A stretch of DNA of 5,775 bases from Rhodobacterales bacterium UBA3077 (GCA_002366685.1 DFBP01000286.1:7049-12823), one strand, 5' to 3'; counted from the stretch's first letter, positions 1 to 5,053 are shown. Notes: a model not told the origin generated them from the sequence alone. Made by a program: numbers and translations.

Positions 1-224
1 TAAGGCATATCTTCGATTTGCTGGCGCATTTTTTTGTAGGCCTGCACGGTAAAGCCCCGCAGACAGTGCTCGTGGCTTTTGCCGTGGATCAGCACCATAC
101 GGGGGTTTTTGCCCTCTGAGCTGGGGTCTCCCTCCACGAGCACAGCACGATGCGCGGCGGGAATCGAGACCCGCCCTTTTGCATCGACCTTACTGGTCAG
201 CTCGTCATGGAAACCAAGTTCCAA
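1..224 (-). CDS. mraZ: MraZ, transcriptional regulator of the dcw cluster (5' part, cut by window edge)
   Basis: The first 74 codons of a leftward gene are visible and read into the window edge without a stop. The family signature KVDAKGRVSIPA lies at about residues 12-23, followed by a second half (EGDPSSEGKNPRMVLIHG) that matches the alphaproteobacterial MraZ pattern 'GDP..EG.NP..V...G'. MraZ is an AbrB/SpoVT-fold DNA-binding protein that forms rings, binds repeats upstream of its own gene and controls the division and cell-wall (dcw) cluster. I chose TTG at 224-222 as start. An in-frame TGA lies upstream with no ATG or GTG between, an AGGAG sits 7 bases before it, and the resulting N-terminus (four residues, then F) aligns without gaps to the usual M-x-R-R-F start. 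The rest of the gene, and presumably mraW/rsmH and ftsL, lie outside the window to the left. Family assignment is firm. Confidence 0.93.
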   Translation of the reverse strand, partial: MELGFHDELTSKVDAKGRVSIPAAHRAVLVEGDPSSEGKNPRMVLIHGKSHEHCLRGFTVQAYKKMRQQIEDMP

Positions 225-231
225 CCGTTTA

Positions 232-236
232 CTCCT
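232..236 (-). promoter_or_regulatory. Ribosome binding site deciding the TTG start of mraZ
   Basis: AGGAG reading leftward, separated by 7 bases from TTG at 224-222. No ATG or GTG lies between the upstream in-frame stop and the conserved MraZ residues, so this site fixes the non-ATG start. Confidence 0.8.
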
Positions 237-247
237 GCTCTGCCCTC

Positions 248-286
248 AAACGAGAAAGCGGACCGTGTCTGCCCAACACGATCCGC
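248..286 (-). terminator. Stem-loop plus T-rich tail in the mraZ leader (attenuator-like)
   Basis: Reading leftward, an 11-pair stem (arms GCGGATCGTGT at 286-276 and ACACGGTCCGC at 268-258, one G-U pair) closes a 7-base loop (TGGGCAG). It is followed at once by TTTCTCGTTT (257-248). The single imperfect pair is a G-U wobble only in the mraZ-sense RNA and a C/A mismatch in the opposite RNA, which favours action in the mraZ transcript. The interrupted T-run suggests a leaky terminator or attenuator rather than a complete block. The mraZ ribosome binding site lies about 12 bases further on. Termination activity itself is inferred. Confidence 0.55.
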
Positions 287-295
287 CTCTGTCCC

Positions 296-313
296 GTTCG
301 GGTGTCGCCCAAC
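296..313 (-). other. Smaller stem-loop just upstream of the mraZ leader attenuator
   Basis: Reading leftward, GTTGGG (313-308) can pair with CCC-G-AAC (302-296, one bulged G) around the loop CGACA. Its first arm, GTTGGG, recurs inside and beside the loop of the next hairpin (276-271), so the CCCGAAC strand could in principle pair with either copy. An alternative-structure switch is possible but unproven. The stem is short and could be chance. Confidence 0.25.
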
Positions 314-446
314 TGCGAAATATCGTTTCTGCTCGCACTCGCGTCGGATCTATTTGCTCTGCTGGAGGAAAGCGGTTGCCTGTATGAACCTGCCAATTTT
401 TTTAGCTATAAATATACGCCGCTATCTTCCTGCCGTAGGAGATTGG

Positions 447-467
447 TAGCATAACGTTTTATGCCTA
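447..467. repeat. Inverted repeat around GCATAA-CGTT-TTATGC
   Basis: Perfect 6-bp arms (449-454 and 459-464) with a 4-base centre, extended by TA on the left and CTA on the right with one unpaired base. It is operator-like in size and AT content. It has no T-tail, so it is not a terminator. It lies in what may be the upstream part of the mraZ leader or its promoter. Confidence 0.4.
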
Positions 468-471
468 GCAA

Positions 472-486
472 TGGTATTTTTTACCA
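472..486. repeat. Inverted repeat TGGTA-TTTTT-TACCA
   Basis: Perfect 5-bp arms around a T5 centre, 4 bases from the inverted repeat at 447-467. A related ATTGGTA occurs at 442-448. Function is unknown; the arms are short enough to be chance. Confidence 0.3.
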
Positions 487-555
487 CCCTATGGAACCTG
501 AGGCCATTCTAACCGCCTCATTCCTTCAATTTTTGCGCTCCAAACACTGCTTGTA

Positions 556-607
556 GCGGTGGCATTTGATTTGAACGCTATATATAGCTGGTGCCACGCG
601 GTGGCAT
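556..607. repeat. Two direct copies of GCGGTGGCAT plus an inverted GTGGCA copy
   Basis: GCGGTGGCAT occurs at 556-565 and again at 598-607, 42 bases apart (about four helical turns). Next to the second copy, TGCCAC at 592-597 faces GTGGCA at 601-606, giving a 6-bp palindrome with a GCG centre. The half-site GTGGCA is therefore present three times, 104-152 bases upstream of the fusion gene. The layout would suit a regulator binding site controlling the fusion gene or the divergent mraZ leader; that role is inference. Confidence 0.4.
577..588. repeat. Perfect 12-bp palindrome GCTATATATAGC
   Basis: A fully self-complementary 12-mer lying between the two GCGGTGGCAT copies. It contains -10-like TATA hexamers on both strands, but no convincing -35 lies at 16-18 bases on either side. 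It could be a promoter core or a binding site. Confidence 0.3.
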
Positions 608-676
608 GAAAATCCATTTTTTTTCAATTTTGGCCGCGTTCGCCCCTATCTGATCTAAAAATGCTCCGAATCAACC

Positions 677-704
677 TTGACCACACACCAAATCAGCGTA
701 GAAA
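677..704 (+). promoter_or_regulatory. Possible promoter of the TruA-like/kinase fusion gene
   Basis: TTGACC (677-682), a 16-base spacer and TAGAAA (699-704). The -35 is 5/6 and the -10 is 4/6 to the sigma-70 consensus. The predicted transcription start falls on or next to the ATG at 711, which would give a leaderless mRNA and fits the lack of a ribosome binding site there. The weak -10 keeps confidence low. Confidence 0.35.
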
Positions 705-710
705 ACCGGA

Positions 711-2528
711 ATGCCCCGATATGCTCTGAAACTCGAATATGATGGCAGCCAGTTTGATGGCTGTGACGAAGTTCTCACTATTCTTGACGCTGCGCTCGCA
801 AAAAACAAGACGCCAGCCCGAAATATATGTGCAGCGGAAAATACGGAACCCGGGGTTCATGCCAGTTGCCAGATATTACATCTCGATATTGAGCGAGCCC
901 AAAATCCGCTGGCACTGAAAGCCAGTCTTTTTGAGATTTTGCGCGGGTCGGCACTCGCCATTGTCGGGGCGAGCAATGTGCCTGACGATTTTGATGCCGC
1001 GCGCGCACTGGAGCGGCACTATACCTACCGCCTGTTTTCACGCCGCGCGACGCTGACATATAATAAAGGCACCATGTGGCGCATTGATCACCCGCTTGAC
1101 GTAAGGGCGATGCGCGAGGCCGCGCATTACCTGATTGGCAAACATGATTATTCCAGCTTTTGCGCCCCGTGCAAAAACCCCGCAAGCGAGCTCACGGAAT
1201 TGCGGATTGAGACTTCGGCCCATTCCAGCGGCACAGAAACCCGGTTTCATTTTCGGGCCCCCCGCTTTTGCCCCGAGCAAGTGCGCCGGATCGTCGGGTT
1301 GCTGGAGCGGATCGGGGCGGGTGCCCTGCCCCCGGAGGCCATGCGGGAGGTGCTGGAGGCCAGCACCTACGATCTATCAGCACCGATTGCGCCACCGCGC
1401 GGGCTATATCTGGATGATGTCCGCTATAAAGACCCTATTATGCAAAGCGCGCACCTTCCGCTAGAACCGATTACCCACCTTGCCAGCGGTATTGGTTCGG
1501 CCATGCTGGAGCAAATGCCGCTCCCGCTTTTGGTCATCACCCGCAAGGGCCGTGTCGCCTATGCCAACCAGTTTGCATTTGATTTGTTGCCAAACCTCAC
1601 GATTCGCCAACATTTTTCCGGTATATTTGAGGCTCAAAAATTTACCAAAGCGGTTCAGGCCGCCATTGAAAGCGGAAAAACCGGCAGGGTGCGGTTTTCA
1701 ATCGGCGACGGGCCCGAACGGTTTTTTGTGGCGCATATCGGGCTATTGCCGGCAGGCTCGGAATTTGGCAAATCCATCCGGGTGATTGCCGCCATAGAAG
1801 AGCGGACAACCCTGCTCAAATCCGAACAGATGCGCTCGGACTTTATTGCCAATGTCAGCCACGAGCTTAGAACACCGCTTGCCACCATTATCGGGTATAT
1901 CGAAACCTTGCAGGGCCACGCCAAAAACGACCCTGAAGCGCAAGACCGGTTTTTGAAGGTCATGGCAAAACAGGCGGGCCGGATGCAAAACCTGGTGAAC
2001 GACCTGATGTCGCTGAACCGGATCGAGATTGAGGAACACAACCGCCCGATCGAGCCTTGTGTGCTAGGACCGATTGTGGCGGAAGCCATGGCAGCGGTGC
2101 AGCCGCTCGCCGAAAAGCTCGGGGCCAGCATCGTTTCTGACCTGCCGCCTGACCTGCCCACAGTGCGCGGAGATCACAGCCAGATAGCGCAGGTGCTGGT
2201 CAACCTGTTAGAGAATGCGATGAAGTATAGCGACAGGAGCCGCCCTGTCCGGATTTTCGCAGCACCCGCAGATGCCGCCCATCCCGGCCAAACCGGACTA
2301 ACTGTGCAGGATTATGGCCCCGGCTTGGCTGAAGAACATTTGAGCCGGCTGACCGAGCGATTTTATCGGGTAAATGTGGCCAAAAGCCGGGACCAAGGCG
2401 GCACCGGTCTGGGGCTTGCGATTGTTAAGCACATTCTGAACCGTCATGAAGGTGCGCTGGAGATCCGGTCCGCGCTAGGGGAAGGCAGCGCCTTCACCAT
2501 TTGGCTACCTATTCACCACGAAAGCTAA
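711..2528 (+). CDS. Fusion of degenerate TruA-like pseudouridine synthase domain to PhoR-type PAS/histidine kinase
   Basis: 605 residues. Residues 1-243 follow tRNA pseudouridine synthase TruA end to end: MPRYxLxxEYDG start, PGVHA at 47-51, RHYTYR at 102-107, an HDYSSF segment (145-150), QVRRIVG (190-196) and PPRGLYL (228-234). The catalytic motif, normally GRTDAGVHA, reads ENTEPGVHA, so the catalytic Asp is Glu46 and the preceding Arg is Asn44. The stretch after EYDGxxFxG is also shortened, and its usual Trp is Cys18. A PAS-like region (about 258-365) follows, then HisKA with FIANVSHELRTPL (phosphorylated His384), and HATPase_c with N-box NLLENAMKYS (498-507), DYGPG (534-538), ERFYRV (549-554) and GGTGLGLAIV (563-572). 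No membrane segment is visible, so it is a cytosolic kinase. Residues 255-605 alone resemble the membrane-free PhoR of Rhodobacterales. The start is secure: an in-frame TAG lies 12 bases upstream and TruA homology begins at residue 1, but there is no ribosome binding site. No response regulator is adjacent. The ligand is unknown; RNA binding is inferred from fold only. Confidence 0.88.
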   Translation: MPRYALKLEYDGSQFDGCDEVLTILDAALAKNKTPARNICAAENTEPGVHASCQILHLDIERAQNPLALKASLFEILRGSALAIVGASNVPDDFDAARALERHYTYRLFSRRATLTYNKGTMWRIDHPLDVRAMREAAHYLIGKHDYSSFCAPCKNPASELTELRIETSAHSSGTETRFHFRAPRFCPEQVRRIVGLLERIGAGALPPEAMREVLEASTYDLSAPIAPPRGLYLDDVRYKDPIMQSAHLPLEPITHLASGIGSAMLEQMPLPLLVITRKGRVAYANQFAFDLLPNLTIRQHFSGIFEAQKFTKAVQAAIESGKTGRVRFSIGDGPERFFVAHIGLLPAGSEFGKSIRVIAAIEERTTLLKSEQMRSDFIANVSHELRTPLATIIGYIETLQGHAKNDPEAQDRFLKVMAKQAGRMQNLVNDLMSLNRIEIEEHNRPIEPCVLGPIVAEAMAAVQPLAEKLGASIVSDLPPDLPTVRGDHSQIAQVLVNLLENAMKYSDRSRPVRIFAAPADAAHPGQTGLTVQDYGPGLAEEHLSRLTERFYRVNVAKSRDQGGTGLGLAIVKHILNRHEGALEIRSALGEGSAFTIWLPIHHES

Positions 2529-2536
2529 AGGGCGGA

Positions 2537-2977
2537 TTAATTCCCGATAAAGCTCTCGGCACTGAAGTTCCCGACATTCCCGAGGAACTGCTCGAAGAAG
2601 GTTAAGCGGCGGCCGTCGGTGACGGTCACGTTGCGGTTCAGGTCGATCACCATGCCGTCTTCGAGGCCGAAGCGCTCGATTTGCGCAACCCTTGTGCCGC
2701 TGAAAGAGATCGCCACGATCTGGCGATCAATCTCGCGCGGCGCAAAAAACGCGACGCGGCGCACTTTGGACGAAATGTAATACCATGTATTTGTGCCCTC
2801 CAGGCCGCGGGTCGTCGGCTCGCCAAGGCGCGCCGAAACGGTTTCCTGACTGTCGCCAACCGAGATGCTTGCGACATCTTCGGCGATCGGCACATAGCCG
2901 TGCACATCAATTTCAGACGTACAGCCTGCTACCATCAATCCGGCCACAAGCAACGGCCCCACCAAAAACTTTTTCAT
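2537..2977 (-). CDS. bamE: BamE (SmpA/OmlA family) outer-membrane assembly lipoprotein
   Basis: 146 residues from the chosen start. The N-terminus MKKFLVGPLLVAGLMVAGC is a lipoprotein signal peptide: a KK n-region, a hydrophobic core and lipobox VAG-C with the lipidated Cys at residue 19. The body matches BamE: HGYVP, the SISVGDSQETVSARLGEPT segment typical of SmpA/OmlA, then TWYYIS and a strand-rich region to VTVTDGR. BamE is a small periplasmic-facing lipoprotein of the BAM complex, which inserts beta-barrel proteins into the outer membrane. I prefer ATG at 2977 because AAGGG lies 4 bases before it and it gives a textbook signal peptide. In-frame ATGs at 2992 and 3010 would add charged residues in front of it; the one at 3010 does have a GGGA upstream. 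The gene is divergent from the DUF177 gene and convergent with the kinase fusion, with 8 bases between stop codons and no visible terminator. Confidence 0.88.
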   Translation of the reverse strand: MKKFLVGPLLVAGLMVAGCTSEIDVHGYVPIAEDVASISVGDSQETVSARLGEPTTRGLEGTNTWYYISSKVRRVAFFAPREIDRQIVAISFSGTRVAQIERFGLEDGMVIDLNRNVTVTDGRRLTFFEQFLGNVGNFSAESFIGN

Positions 2978-3104
2978 AACACCCTTGCTCATACGGTTAT
3001 CACGGCACATATACTCATCCCATCACAGGGATTTCCCCTATGTTCCATATTCAAGAGGCCGACGCAAGCAATGCGGGCCGCAAAACCCGAAAGATGCGAG
3101 CTAA

Positions 3105-3662
3105 ATGGCCGACGAACCCCACTCCGCCCCTTTTGAACACCCGATCGAGGTCGAAAGACTGCGGGGCAATACCGCCTTCCGGTTTGATGAAACGCCAAGC
3201 GAAGCCGAAGCCGAAGCCATTCGGGACGCGCTTGGCCTGCGCGGACTTCGCAAAATGCGCTTTCAGGGCGAGATCGCGCCGCTGGGTAAACGGGGCTGGC
3301 TGGTTACCGGTGAGCTAGGCGCCTCGATCACACAATCCTGTGTCGTGAGCCTTGAGCCGGTCAAATCCCGGATTGATGTGCCGGTGAAGCTTCGCTTTCT
3401 GCCCGAATCACTGATTGAGGACGACACACCCGAAGATGTGCTGGAAGACGATGTTGAACCCCTTGGCACAATGATCGACCTCGGCCATGTTGCGATGGAA
3501 GCACTATCGCTGGCCATGCCGGATTATCCTCGAAGCCAAACGGCGGAACTGGCGCAGTTTTCGGCGGCACCACCCGGTGCGGTGCCGATCAAAGACGAAG
3601 AGACCAAAGCCTTTGCCGGACTCGAGGCGCTTAAAGGCAAGCTCTCGGGCGACTCAGAATAA
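3105..3662 (+). CDS. DUF177 (YceD-like) protein
   Basis: 185 residues, acidic and without signal peptide or membrane segments. Family marks: an N-terminal beta-rich half (FRFDETPSEAEAEAIRDALGL), the conserved cysteine segment SCVVSLEPV (Cys79), an acidic linker (104-117, rich in D and E), then DLGHVAMEALSLAMPDYPR (125-143), which matches the 'DLG..V...L.LA...YPR' hallmark. DUF177 proteins (YceD in Escherichia coli) are linked to 23S rRNA accumulation and usually sit before rpmF (ribosomal protein L32) and plsX. Here the next gene is an unrelated oxidoreductase on the opposite strand, so that order is broken. The ATG at 3105 has only a weak GAG before it (3098-3100). Divergence from bamE with a 127-base gap implies a promoter in between, but I see no convincing hexamer pair. 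Confidence 0.85.
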   Translation: MADEPHSAPFEHPIEVERLRGNTAFRFDETPSEAEAEAIRDALGLRGLRKMRFQGEIAPLGKRGWLVTGELGASITQSCVVSLEPVKSRIDVPVKLRFLPESLIEDDTPEDVLEDDVEPLGTMIDLGHVAMEALSLAMPDYPRSQTAELAQFSAAPPGAVPIKDEETKAFAGLEALKGKLSGDSE

Positions 3663-3749
3663 CTATCGCGGCTTTACGGTTTAGGTTCAAAATTTCCAAG
3701 CACCTGCCCGGCTTTGACAGTTGATGTCTGAATCGCCCGCAGCTTTCAT

Positions 3750-4379
3750 CTAATTTGAAATACTCACAGCGCGGTGCAAATACTTGCGGTCAGACAATTG
3801 ACGGGCCAGAAAGTTGGCAACATCAGACCGCGAGATTTTGAGCTTCAGGTTGCGTTCGGCGGCACTAAACCCTTCCTTGAAAGTGCTGGAGGCCGGCGCA
3901 TCGGTAAAGGCACCGGGGCGAACAAGGGTCCAGTTCAGCCCGCTGGCACGAACGAGGGACTCCTGAAGCTCGTGATCCAGAAATACCGGCCGCAACAACA
4001 TGCCGAACATAATCCGCTTCCAGAAGAAGTTGAGGTTGCTCCAGCTTTCATGGGCACCAAGTGTAGACTGACAGATCAGCCGTTCCACGCCATGCTCCTG
4101 CATTCCCTGTATCACATTCAGCGTGCCGGTTGAGCGGATTGTGCTCTTGCGGGACATGCCGGAGCCAAGCGTAACCACAACGGCATCTTGCCCTTTGATC
4201 GCCGAGGCAACGCTCGCGGATGAAGTGGCATCGCCTTCATGAAGCTTGAGATTGGGGGCGCTGAACGCCAGTTTTTCCGGCTTGCGGGCAAAGGCGGTGA
4301 CCTCATGGCCCTCTTCCAGCATTTTTTGAACGGCGCGTTTTCCGATTGTGCCGGTGGCTCCAAATACAATGACTTTCAT
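3750..4379 (-). CDS. NAD(P)-binding NmrA-like/SDR-type oxidoreductase
   Basis: 209 residues. The protein opens with a beta strand and nucleotide-binding loop (MKVIVFGATGTIG, glycines at 7, 10 and 13), then LEEGHEVTAFARKPEKL (Arg32 in the place expected for NADPH phosphate contact), HEGDAT (48-52), and LNWTLVRPGAFTD (148-160), a pattern of NmrA-like and YwnB-type 'atypical' SDR proteins. There is no classical YxxxK catalytic pair, so it may be a reductase with a non-classical site or a nucleotide-sensing protein. The substrate cannot be told from sequence. The start at 4379 is supported by AGGAA at 4390-4386, 6 bases ahead; the frame stays open for 62 codons further upstream, but that extension lacks homology and runs over the operators and the tetR start. 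It is divergent from the TetR gene and probably its regulated target. Confidence 0.85.
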   Translation of the reverse strand: MKVIVFGATGTIGKRAVQKMLEEGHEVTAFARKPEKLAFSAPNLKLHEGDATSSASVASAIKGQDAVVVTLGSGMSRKSTIRSTGTLNVIQGMQEHGVERLICQSTLGAHESWSNLNFFWKRIMFGMLLRPVFLDHELQESLVRASGLNWTLVRPGAFTDAPASSTFKEGFSAAERNLKLKISRSDVANFLARQLSDRKYLHRAVSISN

Positions 4380-4410
4380 ATCGATTTCCTTTTCTGTATC
4401 GCTTATCGCT

Positions 4411-4429
4411 ACTTTACACAGTGTAAAGT
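4411..4429. promoter_or_regulatory. Operator O1: perfect palindrome ACTTTACACAGTGTAAAGT
   Basis: Nine-base perfect arms about a single central A. It lies 32 bases upstream of the oxidoreductase start and just upstream of the tetR -35 element. Its core, TTTACACAGTGTAAA (4413-4427), matches the other two sites. It is the likely primary binding site of the adjacent TetR-family protein. Confidence 0.75.
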
Positions 4430-4443
4430 TGACACCGTGGCAA
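4429..4443. promoter_or_regulatory. Operator O2: imperfect palindrome TTGACACCGTGGCAA
   Basis: Seven-base arms with one mismatch, centred 16 bases from O1. It contains the whole tetR -35 hexamer (TTGACA, 4429-4434), so occupancy would block RNA polymerase. Confidence 0.55.
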
Positions 4444-4456
4444 TAGAGTATATATT
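4429..4456 (+). promoter_or_regulatory. tetR promoter, TTGACA-16-TATATT
   Basis: The -35 TTGACA (4429-4434) is a full consensus match and the -10 TATATT (4451-4456) matches 5 of 6, with a 16-base spacer. The expected transcription start, about 7 bases after the -10, is the A of the tetR ATG (4463). No Shine-Dalgarno sequence is present, so the message is probably leaderless. Confidence 0.65.
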
Positions 4457-4469
4457 GACACCATGTCAA
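4455..4469. promoter_or_regulatory. Operator O3: palindrome TTGACACCATGTCAA over the tetR start codon
   Basis: Perfect 6-bp arms around CCA, centred 26 bases from O2. It overlaps the end of the -10, the predicted transcription start and the tetR ATG (4463-4465). It shares the pattern TTnACACnrTGnnAA with O1 and O2, which argues for autorepression. Confidence 0.6.
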
Positions 4470-5053
4470 GCAAAAACAATCCAACCCGCACCCGAATCCT
4501 AAAGTCAGCCAGAACCCTTCTCGAATCCGGCAATGCCGGTGGCGTTCGCATGTCCGACATCGCAAAAGCCGCCAAGATCAGCAGGCAGGCGCTCTACCTG
4601 CATTTCCCGAGCCGTGCCGAGCTGCTTGTGGCCACGACGCGATATCTCGACGAGGCCCATGACATCGACAAAAAGCTGGAAAAAAGCCGGATGGCGGCCT
4701 CCGGGCTTGAGCGGCTTACCGCGTGGGTCGAAACATGGGGCAACTATATTCCAACGATTTATGGCGTTTCAAAAGCGCTTATGGCTATGAAAGATACAGA
4801 CAAAGAAGCAATGGCGGCCTGGAATGACCGGATGCAAGCCGTGCGGCACGGGTGCGCCGCCGCGGTTGCCGCGCTCAAAACTGACGGGGCGCTCGTTGAC
4901 TGGCTCACCGAAGAGGAAGCAACCGATTTTTTATGGACGCTTCTTTCGGTCCGCAACTGGGAGCAATTGCGGTTTGAGTGTAACTGGACTCAAGAAAGAT
5001 ATGTGGAAGCTGTGGAAGCCATTGCCCTTCAGTCGCTGGTGAGGGGGCGGTAG
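4463..5053 (+). CDS. TetR/AcrR-family transcriptional regulator
   Basis: 196 residues, normal for the family. The N-terminal DNA-binding domain spans about 8-55: an RILKSARTLLESG helix, then MSDIAKAAKISRQALYLHFPSRAELL (30-55), the classic TetR helix-turn-helix with the YLHF turn and the following K/R-E-L-L type helix. The rest is a helical ligand-binding and dimerisation domain rich in Trp (88, 92, 120, 147, 158, 166, 175), so an aromatic or hydrophobic ligand is possible but not identifiable. ATG at 4463 is the only sensible start: the next Met is residue 30, inside the helix-turn-helix. It has no ribosome binding site, and the promoter predicts a leaderless mRNA. Three palindromes between it and the divergent oxidoreductase gene point to control of both itself and that gene. 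Confidence 0.92.
   Translation: MSSKNNPTRTRILKSARTLLESGNAGGVRMSDIAKAAKISRQALYLHFPSRAELLVATTRYLDEAHDIDKKLEKSRMAASGLERLTAWVETWGNYIPTIYGVSKALMAMKDTDKEAMAAWNDRMQAVRHGCAAAVAALKTDGALVDWLTEEEATDFLWTLLSVRNWEQLRFECNWTQERYVEAVEAIALQSLVRGR

Larger units (their letters stand above)
225..710. other. 486-base gene-free region between mraZ and the fusion gene
   Basis: The short open frames on the plus strand across 79-454 run antisense to mraZ and its leader, have no ribosome binding sites and show no family resemblance, so I do not call them. The region is AT-richer than its flanks and dense in short symmetrical elements, listed separately. A TAGAAT hexamer on the minus strand (511-506) would be a good -10 and would give an mraZ leader of about 275 bases, but I see no matching -35. 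No tRNA, CRISPR array or transposon end is visible. Confidence 0.6.

Noticed and set aside
266..313. MraZ-binding TGGGN repeats upstream of mraZ
   Set aside because: GGG-containing motifs occur, but their spacing (15 and 21 bases) does not fit the regular 10-base period known for MraZ sites.
391..404. Terminator at the T7 run on the plus strand
   Set aside because: Only a 4-base GGTT/AACC pairing precedes it, and no plus-strand gene lies upstream.
79..454. Three overlapping plus-strand frames of 91-102 codons
   Set aside because: They run antisense to mraZ and its leader, have no ribosome binding site or recognisable domain, and contain low-complexity, Ser/Arg/Cys-rich translations typical of shadow frames.
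561..576. Possible sigma-54 promoter (TGGCA...TTGAA)
   Set aside because: The -12 element lacks the required GC, and the -24 side also departs from TGGCACG.
592..626. Intrinsic terminator from the TGCCAC/GTGGCA hairpin and T8 run
   Set aside because: The T-run begins 11 bases after the stem, and no plus-strand gene ends upstream, so there is nothing to terminate.
1430..1445. Stand-alone kinase starting at ATG 1440, with the TruA part as a separate gene
   Set aside because: No stop codon separates the parts and no ribosome binding site precedes 1440. It cannot be excluded that some kinase is made from an internal start, so this is raised as a refutation test.
3663..3749. Bidirectional terminator between the DUF177 gene and the oxidoreductase gene
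   Set aside because: Only a weak, widely spaced TTCAAAATT/AATTTGAA similarity is present; no compact hairpin with a T-tract is visible on either strand.
4380..4565. Upstream extension of the oxidoreductase to an ATG at 4565
   Set aside because: The extra 62 residues are Cys-rich and non-homologous, and cover the operators, the tetR promoter and the tetR start. ATG 4379 has a good ribosome binding site and opens directly with the Rossmann strand.
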